Shown here: one piece after another, positions 24,900 to 32,495 of the stretch
Numbering within the stretch: position 1 is the stretch's first letter
How the letters are laid out: each line of letters starts with the position of its first letter
Source of the DNA: Fusicatenibacter sp.
GTDB taxonomy: Bacteria > Bacillota > Clostridia > Lachnospirales > Lachnospiraceae
Assembly (NCBI GenBank): GCA_017887445.1
Contig: JAGHIA010000156.1
Location: forward strand, 1 to 33,216
Direction: 5' to 3'
DNA length: 33,216 nt
Notes under the pieces: model-generated
Told to the model about the DNA's origin: nothing
Databases searched by the model: none
The model's input: only the letters and a program-made list of their open reading frames with translations
Translations under genes and position numbers: made by a program

Positions 24900-25640
24900 A
24901 TGAGAGTATTTGCGATTGGAAGCTACAAAGGCGGCGTTGGGAAGACAACTACAACAGTAAATCTGGCTTATGATCTGTCAGTCAAAGGATACCGTGTCCT
25001 TGTCATCGACACGGATCCACAGGCCAATACCACATATATGTATGCGCGTGTCAATGATAATACATATACGCTGGCGGATCTTTTTGCGGGATCAAAAGCA
25101 GAACGATGTATCTACCGGACGAAATATAAAAACCTGGACCTGATCAAAGGATCCTCCCGGATGGAAGAAGCGACCGGAGATGCGGAAGTGCTGAAAGATG
25201 CCCTGCAGACAGTCAAAGAGAGATACGATTATGTCCTGATCGACTGTCATCCTTCCATGCAACTGCCGACGATTGCAGCGATGATCGCAGCGGATGAACT
25301 GCTGATTCCTTTCGAGCCAGATGGCTATGGACGAAACGGGTTGATCATCCTGGACGATTATATCCGACAGATCCGGGAACAGTATAATCCACGCCTGAGA
25401 TATCATATTTTTATCAGTAAGTTTGCAGGCAGGGCGTCCCAGCTCCGGTTGTTCCAGAATCTGATTGAAAAATACGATTACCCGATTATGGATAAATGTA
25501 TTCGTTACCGGGAGGCGGTCAACACGGCGATTGAAAACCGGAAACCACTTCTCAGACACCGCCGATTTGATGCGGTGACAAGAGATTATCTGGAACTGAC
25601 GGATGCGCTGCTGGAACTGGAAAAGCTGGAGGAGGTGTAA
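24900..25640 (+). CDS. parA: ParA/Soj-type partition ATPase
   Basis: The protein has 246 residues, typical of the small ParA without an N-terminal HTH. Deviant Walker A YKGGVGKTTTT is at 9-19, Walker A' in VLIDCHPS and the TDPQANTT segment near 41-50 are present. It would bind the nucleoid in the ATP form and move the ParB-bound element. GAGGAG precedes ATG 24900. It is followed by parB after 4 bases, so both are coupled. Presence of ParA and ParB suggests that the excised element replicates and is partitioned like a plasmid. Confidence 0.92.
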   Translation: MRVFAIGSYKGGVGKTTTTVNLAYDLSVKGYRVLVIDTDPQANTTYMYARVNDNTYTLADLFAGSKAERCIYRTKYKNLDLIKGSSRMEEATGDAEVLKDALQTVKERYDYVLIDCHPSMQLPTIAAMIAADELLIPFEPDGYGRNGLIILDDYIRQIREQYNPRLRYHIFISKFAGRASQLRLFQNLIEKYDYPIMDKCIRYREAVNTAIENRKPLLRHRRFDAVTRDYLELTDALLELEKLEEV

Positions 25641-25644
25641 TACG

Positions 25645-27111
25645 ATGGCTGATATCAGTGCGATTTTGAAAAATAAAGGCGTAAGCGGTGTGAAAAAGGG
25701 AACGGCGGCGCATTATGAAGTTACCATGATCCATTACAGCCAGATCTATCCTAGCAAAATGCAATTTTACGCCCAGGCAGATATCGAAGAACAGGCAGAC
25801 AATATTGAGTTGGCGGGCGGAATCATGCAGCCGCTGGTAGTAAGGAAAAAGGATGCGGATCAGTATGAGTTGCTTGCGGGACACCGCCGTCTGGAGTCGA
25901 TTAAGCTGCTTGTGGAAGAAAGAGGCTGCGGAAAATATGCTATGGTTCCGTGCCATATCGAGCAGGCAAATGACTGGAGAGCAGAATACCTTCTGATCAC
26001 AACAAACAGTTATCGCGAGAAAAGCGGCTATGAAAAAATGATGGAAGTGCAGCGTCTCTCTGAGATCATCCCGCACCTGTCTGGAAATGAGCAGTTGAAG
26101 GGACGGGCCTTAAGAGCGCAGGTGGCAAAAGAGTTGAAAACAGGGGAGACGTCAATCCAAAATTACAATTACATTTATAGCCATCTGTGTCCGGAAGGGA
26201 TGGAAGCATTTAAAAATGGAGTTATCAAGACATCCGTTGCAAATGACCTGGCTCATTTGGAAGAGGAAGAGCAGAAAGAGCTTTTAAAGGCAAATGTACT
26301 TACGAGCGCGTCCATTGCCGAGTACATGGAACGAAAAGCGTGTCAAAGTCTGACACAGACTCCGGAGCCGGAATGTGTCCTTAGAAAACCGACGATGGAA
26401 GAACGTACATATCTGGAGCGGTATGCGAAACATTTTATCCGGCGGGAAAAAGACTGGTTGTTGAAGGACTTTGATAAACGGGTTATGGATGTCACAAATT
26501 CTCCGCTGGAAATCTATCAAAGATTTGGTGAGCATGACGATTATTTCCAGATTTGGGAAAAGGAGGTCGGACACATTCATTTTCATGAGAACGCGATCAG
26601 TTTGTTTGCTTCCCGGCAGCTGCTTGGGAAATTTGAATGGTTTTATTTGGCTGCCGCGATACAGGCCATGTGGAACGTAGTGTCCTTAGAAGATGCGCAG
26701 AAAGAATCTGTGTCAAAGTTTGACACCACGAAAGATAAATCACATGAGAACAGTCTGCCCGAATACGGCAAAGAGGACATTGCGATTGATAAAACAAAAG
26801 AGAGTAGTCCGACGTACCAGGCAGAAGCCAAAGATGCAGATGTTGAACCTGAATCAGATGAATCATGCCAAACAAAAGGTCAGGAAGAGCCTGGAGAAAA
26901 TGGTTTGGAACATGACTCGCAAGAGAAACTGCCTACCAAGAAGGAACTGCAGGAAATCCTGCAGGAACTTATCGACGAAAACAAAAGGACTCTGAAAACA
27001 ATGGAAGACTATTGGAAAAGCTGTATGCCGAAGGTGTTATGGAAGCATCAGTTAATCATCCGAGCGGCGGAGAACTACCTGGAATTGCTCTCAGAGGATG
27101 CAACGGAGTGA
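25645..27111 (+). CDS. parB: ParB-family partition protein
   Basis: The protein has 488 residues, longer than usual. The ParB/sulfiredoxin-like N-terminal domain (about 35-110) shows the CTPase-type boxes near GGIMQPLVV and LLAGHRRLESIKLL. A central helix-turn-helix region follows (about 150-200: KGRALRAQVAKELKTGETS). About 370-440 is acidic and disordered; a C-terminal helix is probably for dimer formation. ATG 25645 has GGAGGAGG. Two of the six 17-bp palindromes (26340 and 26710) lie inside this gene, which is usual for parS sites near parB. Downstream genes follow with short gaps. Confidence 0.87.
   Translation: MADISAILKNKGVSGVKKGTAAHYEVTMIHYSQIYPSKMQFYAQADIEEQADNIELAGGIMQPLVVRKKDADQYELLAGHRRLESIKLLVEERGCGKYAMVPCHIEQANDWRAEYLLITTNSYREKSGYEKMMEVQRLSEIIPHLSGNEQLKGRALRAQVAKELKTGETSIQNYNYIYSHLCPEGMEAFKNGVIKTSVANDLAHLEEEEQKELLKANVLTSASIAEYMERKACQSLTQTPEPECVLRKPTMEERTYLERYAKHFIRREKDWLLKDFDKRVMDVTNSPLEIYQRFGEHDDYFQIWEKEVGHIHFHENAISLFASRQLLGKFEWFYLAAAIQAMWNVVSLEDAQKESVSKFDTTKDKSHENSLPEYGKEDIAIDKTKESSPTYQAEAKDADVEPESDESCQTKGQEEPGENGLEHDSQEKLPTKKELQEILQELIDENKRTLKTMEDYWKSCMPKVLWKHQLIIRAAENYLELLSEDATE
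26340..26356. promoter_or_regulatory. 17-bp palindrome, site 2 (candidate parS)
   Basis: GTGTCAAAGTCTGACAC inside parB; one mismatch from perfect symmetry. Confidence 0.55.
26710..26726. promoter_or_regulatory. 17-bp palindrome, site 3 (candidate parS)
   Basis: GTGTCAAAGTTTGACAC inside parB, in the part coding for the disordered segment; perfect palindrome. Confidence 0.6.
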
Positions 27112-27127
27112 AAGTGAGGTGAGGAAG

Positions 27128-27568
27128 ATGAAATCCTGTTGTATTGAACTGATAGATAAGAAGAAAGAGAAACTGGAAAAACTGGCAGCATCCTTTGGTG
27201 TAGATGCTCCAATGCTCCTTACAATCTTTGCGGAAGATCTTCTGGATGGGCATGAGTTGTTGGAACAATGGTCACATGAAACTTTCAAAAAGCCAGATGG
27301 TGCGGCAACAGAGGCGTTGCGGGAGCTGTATCATAAGTGGTCGCTCACGCAGTCATCGATAGATTCGATCTGCGATGCGATGGAAGAGCAGCTGCCGGAG
27401 AAAACATGGAAGGCTGTCGAAGTGGAATTTTTGAGCAGTCTGTCAAGATTGCAGGAGAAAAGTTTTTGGGCAGGAGCAAAGGAAGTTTCCGAACTGCAGA
27501 AACGATTGAAGAATCTGCCGGACATTGCAGAATTGACAAGAGAAAAAGGTGAAATGGAGGAATATTAG
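27128..27568 (+). CDS. Hypothetical protein of the partition operon
   Basis: The protein has 146 residues and no recognised domain. It starts with CCIELIDKKKEKLEKLAASFG and is mostly helical with two conserved-looking Trp. GTGAGG precedes ATG 27128, 17 bases after parB, and the gene ends 1 base before ssb, so it is part of the operon. A role in replication is suggested by place only. Confidence 0.62.
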   Translation: MKSCCIELIDKKKEKLEKLAASFGVDAPMLLTIFAEDLLDGHELLEQWSHETFKKPDGAATEALRELYHKWSLTQSSIDSICDAMEEQLPEKTWKAVEVEFLSSLSRLQEKSFWAGAKEVSELQKRLKNLPDIAELTREKGEMEEY

Positions 27569-27569
27569 A

Positions 27570-27986
27570 ATGAACAAAGTTATCTTGATGGGAAGACTTA
27601 CCCGCGATCCGGACATAAGATATACATCCGGTGAAAACGCAATGGCAGTAGCGCACTATACCCTCGCTGTGGATCGGCGGTACAAGAAAGAGGGTGAGAC
27701 GTCTGCAGATTTTATCCGCTGCGTTGCGTTCGGAAAATCAGCTGAATTTGCGGAAAAATATTTTTATCAGGGTATCCGTATTTGTATCGCGGGGAGGATA
27801 CAGACAGGAAGTTATACAAACCATGATAGGCAGAAGGTTTATACAACAGAGGTTTTTGTGGAGGAACAGCAGTTTGCGGACAGTCGCAAAGCTGGGGAAA
27901 CACCTCCGGTGTCAAATTCTGACACGGATGCGGACGGATTCATGAACATTCCGGAGGGAATCGATGAAGAACTGCCGTTTCACTGA
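27570..27986 (+). CDS. ssb: Single-stranded-DNA-binding protein
   Basis: The protein has 138 residues. The OB-fold N-terminus has the classical NKVILMGRLTRDPDIRYT, then FIRCVAFGKSAEFAEKY and GRIQTGSYTN. A short linker (about 105-130) and the acidic tip DEELPFH, which recruits replication proteins, follow. The linker DNA holds palindrome site 4. GAGG precedes ATG 27570. Elements with their own SSB usually replicate or transfer as single strands. Confidence 0.93.
   Translation: MNKVILMGRLTRDPDIRYTSGENAMAVAHYTLAVDRRYKKEGETSADFIRCVAFGKSAEFAEKYFYQGIRICIAGRIQTGSYTNHDRQKVYTTEVFVEEQQFADSRKAGETPPVSNSDTDADGFMNIPEGIDEELPFH
27909..27925. promoter_or_regulatory. 17-bp palindrome, site 4 (candidate parS)
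   Basis: GTGTCAAATTCTGACAC inside the ssb linker; one position off symmetry. Its codons read VSNSDT. Confidence 0.55.
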
Positions 27987-28007
27987 GCGGAAAGATAGTC
28001 AATAACT

Positions 28008-28049
28008 TTTGGGGTGCCTGGTAGCTTAACTGGCAGAGCGGTGTACAGC
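28008..28049 (+). other. Degenerate tRNA-like 5' half
   Basis: The stretch GGTAGCTTAACTGGCAGAGC looks like a tRNA D-arm and is preceded by a G-rich acceptor-like start. No anticodon arm with a 7-base loop and no T-arm follow. It could be a remnant or a coincidental structure in the leader of the rep gene. Confidence 0.25.
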
Positions 28050-28146
28050 TGGATAGCTGGCGCGGTGAAGGTTAATAAAGAGAGGTGGTAATAATCATCG
28101 AAGATGAAGGAAACGTTGAAGTCTATTGATTGAACCGAGGGAAGCT

Positions 28147-29424
28147 ATGGCAGAAATTTACAGACGTATTAAGAACAAGAATTATACAGTGATGTGTAAT
28201 CATCATCTGCAAAACGAAAGACTGTCTTTAAAGGCGATGGGACTAATGAGTAAAATACTCAGTCTGCCGGACGACTGGAATTACAGTGTCCGGGGTATCG
28301 CAGCCATTTGCAAAGATGGTTATGAGAGTGTCCGGACAGCCTTCCTGGAATTGGAACAGGAAGGATACATCGTCCGGCAGCGGATCCGGGATGCACGGGG
28401 ACACATTGTCCGGACAGAATACTTCATCCTGGAAACACCGGACACAAAAATTCCGGAAGAATATCTGGTCGAAAAGGTCGAAAAAAAGAAAACCCTCCCA
28501 GAGTCTGAGAAAGTGGAGGCTTCAGGACAGAAGACGGCAGACTCAAAGTCATCAGATCAGTGTAACGGCCAGATAGAGCTGACAGATATTTTACCAGGAT
28601 CGGATTTTCCGACCTTGGTAAATCCGACAGGAAAATCACCAGGATCGGATTTTCCAACCCTGGTAAATCCGACAGAAAAATCACCAGGATCGGATTTTCC
28701 AACCCTGGTAAATCCGACGGAAAAATCACCAGGATCGGGTTTTCCAACCACGGAAAATCGCCACCAACAAAATACTAATATAACAAATTATAAAGATATA
28801 GACGATATAAATAATAATAATATATATAATATATCATCATCTTCTTCTTTATCGTCTTCTTCTACTGTGCAAAATAATAAATATATGTCATCTTCGAATG
28901 TAAAAAATAATAAAAGGTCATCTTCAGCGGCAGTAGATAAAACATATGCTCCGGTATCACTCGGTCAATTATGGGAGGATGAAGAAGATATAAAGCGCCG
29001 GATCGGTTATCAGCAGTTACTTGACGATGGACACGATCCGCAGCTGCTGGTGGAAATCCTCTCGCTGATGTCTGATTACTGTTCGAGTCCCCGGGCAAAA
29101 GTGCGTCCATATTCGTACATAGGACAGGCTAAGATCCCGGCAAAAGAGATTGCCGTGCGGCTGCATCAGCTGCAGTATGAGCAGATCGCGGAGATCCTGC
29201 AGCATATCCGGCACGGACCGGAAATCCGCAATCTGAGAAATTATCTCTTAACGGCGCTTTATCAGGCGGATCTTACGTCAAGACTTAACAAGCAGCGCAA
29301 GCATTCTACTGTCAGATCCGGCAGCAAAAAGCAGAATGCCTTTAATAACTTCCGGCAAAGAGATTACGATTACGAGAAACTTGAGCGAGCGTTGTTGTGT
29401 ACGGAAGGAGGGAATGAAGGTTGA
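28147..29424 (+). CDS. Replication-initiator-like winged-helix protein with internal repeats
   Basis: The protein has 425 residues. The N-terminal 100 residues (CNHHLQNERLSLKAMGLM, then WNYSVRGIAAICKDG and LELEQEGYIVRQ) are a winged helix like that of replication initiators and DnaD/RepA_N-type proteins. The middle has 3.5 copies of a 15-residue repeat (PGSDFPTLVNPTEKS). Then come an Asn/Ser-rich run and a helical C-terminal domain (about 275-425) similar to replication-protein C-termini of ICEs (DUF6017-like). ATG 28147 has GAGGGA. It follows ssb in the same direction and is the likely Rep of the element; exact family uncertain. Confidence 0.7.
   Translation: MAEIYRRIKNKNYTVMCNHHLQNERLSLKAMGLMSKILSLPDDWNYSVRGIAAICKDGYESVRTAFLELEQEGYIVRQRIRDARGHIVRTEYFILETPDTKIPEEYLVEKVEKKKTLPESEKVEASGQKTADSKSSDQCNGQIELTDILPGSDFPTLVNPTGKSPGSDFPTLVNPTEKSPGSDFPTLVNPTEKSPGSGFPTTENRHQQNTNITNYKDIDDINNNNIYNISSSSSLSSSSTVQNNKYMSSSNVKNNKRSSSAAVDKTYAPVSLGQLWEDEEDIKRRIGYQQLLDDGHDPQLLVEILSLMSDYCSSPRAKVRPYSYIGQAKIPAKEIAVRLHQLQYEQIAEILQHIRHGPEIRNLRNYLLTALYQADLTSRLNKQRKHSTVRSGSKKQNAFNNFRQRDYDYEKLERALLCTEGGNEG
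28594..28757. repeat. Tandem 45-bp repeats in the rep-like gene
   Basis: Three full units (28594-28638, 28639-28683, 28684-28728) and a partial fourth, nearly identical. Each has inner inverted repeats: CGGATTT with AAATCCG and CCAGG with CCTGG. Iteron-like arrays inside rep genes are known origins in RepA_N-type plasmids; here it is a candidate origin. Confidence 0.8.
28770..28840. other. Very AT-rich run beside the repeats
   Basis: This run consists almost only of A and T (ATAATAATAATATATATAAT-like) and lies just right of the 45-bp array, still within the rep-like frame, where it codes Asn/Ile/Tyr. It could serve as DNA unwinding element of an origin. Confidence 0.4.
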
Positions 29425-29453
29425 ACGATCATGCTGGGCAAAAAGAGAGGACA

Positions 29454-29603
29454 ATGAACTATCTCGATTATTGGCAGATGCAGGAGGATATTGTGCAGGA
29501 ACGGTATCTGTCAAGATGGCAGACGTGTCATTCGCATAAAAAATATAAGACGAGAACAGAGAGAGGAGGTGAAAACACGCATGAAAGCGAAAAAGAAACA
29601 TAG
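29454..29603 (+). CDS. Small hypothetical protein
   Basis: The protein has 49 residues from ATG 29454 with AGAGAGG upstream; TTG 29421 with GGAGGG is an alternative giving 60 residues. It is polar and basic (YLDYWQMQEDIVQERYLSRW) with no known domain, and overlaps the next gene by 23 bases. Confidence 0.45.
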   Translation: MNYLDYWQMQEDIVQERYLSRWQTCHSHKKYKTRTERGGENTHESEKET

Positions 29604-30882
29604 TACGATGCCCTGGTTGATTGGCGGGGGAATCCTGGTTCTGGCGATCGCGATTGGTATTGTGGCATTCCTGTATACGCGCAAAAATGATGCGACGATA
29701 ACACAAAGAATTGTCAGCATATCGGCATCTGCCAGGGAGAGCTATGAGGCCGGTGAGGAACTTGATTCAGGTGATGTAAACGTGACTGCAGAGCTTGCCG
29801 AAAACGGGGGAACAGTCGAATTGGACCCGGGAACATACCGTGTAGAGCCAGAGCTGGTGCCGGCTCACGGACATGACTTTGAAATCACAGTCACCTTATC
29901 CCTTGAAGATCAGGATGAACTGGAGACATTTGCAACAGTCCTGATCGAACGGGAAGAGCTGCTGCGGTATGATATCGGACGCACGGAGCCGGAACAGGTG
30001 CAGGCGGTGCTATATGCCAACGGCGACATGGAAATTGTTGGCGAAGGAGAAGTAAAGCAATACAAAAGCAGTGATATCCCATGGCGCAGCGATGAAGTGA
30101 CGTACCTCACATGGATAGATCCGGCAGCGGAAGTAGAGAGTATGGATTACTGGTTTGCGGGCAGTCAGGTTTTTGGAGGAATGCTGTGTCCGGTACCGGA
30201 TACCGTGCAGAGCATGGTGCAGACATTTTACCAGTGTGTGGCAATGCAGTCTGTGCCGGACATGACCACAGGAATTAACCTGGAAGACATTACGGAATGT
30301 TACAGCGGCTCTGGTGTGAAAGATGGAGGTGTACTGCCAGGGAATCTGAAGACCGCCGAGGGAGCGTTTAGGGATTGTGTGGCTTTGATCCACGCTGCGG
30401 ACAGTGCTGCCTGTGTCAGATTGGCTAATATGAAAAACTGTTACAGCGGATGCAGTGCATTGGCTGATACCAGCACACCGGATTGTGCAGTCAATCTGGC
30501 AGGGGCATATCAAAATTGCCTGAACATAAAAACCGCTGTAATCCCGTCTTCCGCACAAGATCTGGATTCTACATTTTCCGGATGCTCTGGCCTTACTTCT
30601 GTGACTGGGGAAATACCAGCAACTTGCACCAATCTGGCAGGAACTTTCAGAGACTGTAAATTCCTGTCTGGAGATCTGCGGATCAACTGCAGCACGCAGT
30701 CACTATCAGGGACATTCAGCGGAGCTGCTAAAAATGGCACCGGCTTGATTATTGAACTTGTGTGGACCGGTGAGGCGAACAGCTATCAAACGCCGGAAGA
30801 GATCCTGCAGAATCTGAAGGAGTCGCTGGAACAGCAGGCAAAAGAGGAGGGATGCAGTATCACTGTCAAAATCTTAAAATAA
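29581..30882 (+). CDS. Membrane-anchored BspA-like surface protein
   Basis: The protein has 433 residues. A short basic N-terminus and one membrane helix (about 11-33, WLIGGGILVLAIAIGIVAF) anchor it facing outward. Residues about 40-115 look like a bacterial Ig-like domain. From about 130 on, Cys-containing units (MKNCYSGCSAL, FSGCSGLTSV, FRDCKFLSGD) are in the style of BspA/LRR_5 leucine-rich surface repeats. ATG 29581 has GAGAGGAGG. Such proteins mediate adhesion to cells or host proteins; here it is element cargo. A consensus promoter begins just after its stop. Confidence 0.72.
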   Translation: MKAKKKHSTMPWLIGGGILVLAIAIGIVAFLYTRKNDATITQRIVSISASARESYEAGEELDSGDVNVTAELAENGGTVELDPGTYRVEPELVPAHGHDFEITVTLSLEDQDELETFATVLIEREELLRYDIGRTEPEQVQAVLYANGDMEIVGEGEVKQYKSSDIPWRSDEVTYLTWIDPAAEVESMDYWFAGSQVFGGMLCPVPDTVQSMVQTFYQCVAMQSVPDMTTGINLEDITECYSGSGVKDGGVLPGNLKTAEGAFRDCVALIHAADSAACVRLANMKNCYSGCSALADTSTPDCAVNLAGAYQNCLNIKTAVIPSSAQDLDSTFSGCSGLTSVTGEIPATCTNLAGTFRDCKFLSGDLRINCSTQSLSGTFSGAAKNGTGLIIELVWTGEANSYQTPEEILQNLKESLEQQAKEEGCSITVKILK

Positions 30883-30924
30883 AAATTACCAAGAATTGAC
30901 AACGGTAATTTCTGGTGATATAAT
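30883..30924 (+). promoter_or_regulatory. Consensus promoter with dyad, upstream of the HipB/HipA-like pair
   Basis: TTGACA (30896-30901), 17 bases, TATAAT (30919-30924), both perfect. The -35 box lies inside the inverted repeat AAATTACC (30883-30890) and GGTAATTT (30904-30911), a plausible operator for the HipB-like protein. Confidence 0.75.
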
Positions 30925-30955
30925 TGAGCCAGAAGGACAGAAAGAAGGTGAAAGA

Positions 30956-31299
30956 ATGGGATAGCCGAAAAACTGAAAGCTGAGAAGTTAAAAGAAATCC
31001 GAAAGAAAAACGGATATAACCAGAAAGAGATGGCAGAGATCATTGGCGTAACGCCAGCGGCTATCTGCCGCTGGGAAAAAGGCGAGAGAGTGATTTCGGA
31101 CTGGGTGATCAAATCATACAGCAGGTACTTTGGCGTCCCGGAATCGTACTTTACCGGATCCGATGAACCGATCCTGAGTCCGCAGGAAAAGCGCCTGCTG
31201 AAATATTTCCGGTTGTTAGACGAGGCAGCGCAGGAAAAATATCTCGAAGCAATGTCCGGGAAAGGAGGGACGGTGTCAGAGTCTGACACCATAAGGTGA
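30956..31299 (+). pseudogene. HipB-like XRE protein with a frameshift at its start
   Basis: The domain is intact in one frame from 30961 to 31299: KLKEIRKKNGYNQKEMAEII, then VTPAAICRWEKGER, a Cro/C1 HTH of about 112 residues. The only start with a good site (AAGG, ATG 30956) is out of frame and stops at once (ATG GGA TAG); adding one base in GGGATAG would join it to the domain (MGIAEKL). The first in-frame ATG (31030) would lose the first helix of the HTH. This is either a recent frameshift, a sequencing error, or use of a rare start. Its stop overlaps the HipA-like gene, and palindrome site 5 lies in its last codons. In HipBA pairs, HipB binds the operator and neutralises HipA. Confidence 0.6.
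31273..31289. promoter_or_regulatory. 17-bp palindrome, site 5 (candidate parS)
   Basis: GTGTCAGAGTCTGACAC, perfect, extended by one G-C pair on each side, at the end of the hipB-like frame and 9 bases before the hipA-like start. Confidence 0.6.
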
Positions 31300-32456
31300 T
31301 GGAAAGCTTTTATCTCATGAACAAAGATACCCCTGTTTTGAAGTTCCAGATCACCCAGGGAGCTTTCGGAACTGTCGAATTGACAGAGACGGAACGTTAT
31401 ACAGAACCGCTGCCCATTGGTTTCCAGACGATCCAAAACTGGGTGGAAAACCGGCAGGCTCCAAAACACCGCGAGCATATCGCGGAACTGATGCGGATGT
31501 GCGGATGCTCCCGGCTGGATGGATTTGTGAGGATCACACATGCGTTAAGTCTTAACGATACCTTCTGGACAAAAGCGGAGGAGAGTCCTCTGCGGTGGGA
31601 TGATGTATCGCTTTACCAGAATGATTTTGATGAAACGATCGCGAGGATAGCTTTCGAAGGAGGAATGTACAGGGAACGTTTCTCAACGACTTCTCCGGAA
31701 TTTGAAACGAATGGTTCCTTTGCTAAATGCTGGACCCGCGATCCGGACGGGAAGATCTTTCTGATGAAGCGCGGTTCCAGAGGGGGAAGAAATGCCGGAC
31801 TGGAACCATTCTCGGAGGTTTACGCCTCACAGGTTGCTGCTCGGATATGTAAGGATTTTGTACCGTACTCTGCGGTTATGTATCACGGAAATCTAGCATC
31901 CAAATGCCCGCTGTTCACTAACGAGAAACAAGGCTTCATACCGTTGTATAAGTGTCTGAACGGCGAATTGACAGTGAGCAATGTCTTAAACTATATGACG
32001 CAGCATGGAACTGAAGAAGATTTCCGCAGGATGCTTGTACTGGATGCTCTGATCCTTAACACAGACCGTCATGCAGGCAACTATGGAATGATCTTTGACA
32101 CAGACAGTCTGCAGATCATAAAAATGGCGCCGGTTTTCGACCATAACCAAGCGTTGCTTCCATATGCGGAAGAAGATGATTTTGCGCATATGGAAGAATA
32201 CCTGGCGACACGTCCAACGAGGATCGGAGAAGATTTTAATGAAGTTGCTTATGAGGCACTTACGCCGGAAATCCGCTCAGACTTGATCCAGATGAAAGGC
32301 TTTCAGTTTCAAAGAGATTTAAAACCTGGACTGCCGGAAGAAAGGCTGAAATATCTTGAAAAGGTTGTAAACCAGCAGATTGATCGGGTATTAAAACGCA
32401 AACAATTATATTTGTCAGAACCAAAACCCAAAAGAAATGCAATAAACCATAAATAA
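31299..32456 (+). CDS. HipA-like Ser/Thr kinase
   Basis: The protein has 385 residues. HipA kinases phosphorylate a target (glutamyl-tRNA synthetase in E. coli HipA) and slow growth. Seen here are a basic glycine-rich nucleotide-binding segment (MKRGSRGGRNAG, about 155-168), the catalytic loop ILNTDRHAGNYG (about 255-266) and the metal-binding PVFDHNQAL (about 281). The N-terminal 150 residues do not look like the usual HipA N-lobe. ATG 31299 overlaps the hipB-like stop. Given the partner frameshift, the pair may be decaying or the kinase may no longer be toxic. Confidence 0.8.
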   Translation: MESFYLMNKDTPVLKFQITQGAFGTVELTETERYTEPLPIGFQTIQNWVENRQAPKHREHIAELMRMCGCSRLDGFVRITHALSLNDTFWTKAEESPLRWDDVSLYQNDFDETIARIAFEGGMYRERFSTTSPEFETNGSFAKCWTRDPDGKIFLMKRGSRGGRNAGLEPFSEVYASQVAARICKDFVPYSAVMYHGNLASKCPLFTNEKQGFIPLYKCLNGELTVSNVLNYMTQHGTEEDFRRMLVLDALILNTDRHAGNYGMIFDTDSLQIIKMAPVFDHNQALLPYAEEDDFAHMEEYLATRPTRIGEDFNEVAYEALTPEIRSDLIQMKGFQFQRDLKPGLPEERLKYLEKVVNQQIDRVLKRKQLYLSEPKPKRNAINHK

Positions 32457-32461
32457 TGTTC

Positions 32462-32478
32462 GTGTCAAAGTTTGACAC
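32462..32478. promoter_or_regulatory. 17-bp palindrome, site 6 (candidate parS)
   Basis: GTGTCAAAGTTTGACAC, perfect, in the leader of the second cell-wall-binding gene, 17 bases before the start. Same spacing as site 1, so the leader was duplicated with the gene. Confidence 0.6.
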
Positions 32479-32495
32479 AGAAAGGTAGGATAAGT

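Noticed and set aside
28008-28090. Complete tRNA gene
   Set aside because: Only a D-arm-like piece is present; the anticodon stem-loop with seven-base loop and the T-arm are missing.
28594-28757. Regular 45-bp repeats as a CRISPR array
   Set aside because: The units join directly without unique spacers, keep a reading frame and encode a repeated peptide; no cas gene is present.
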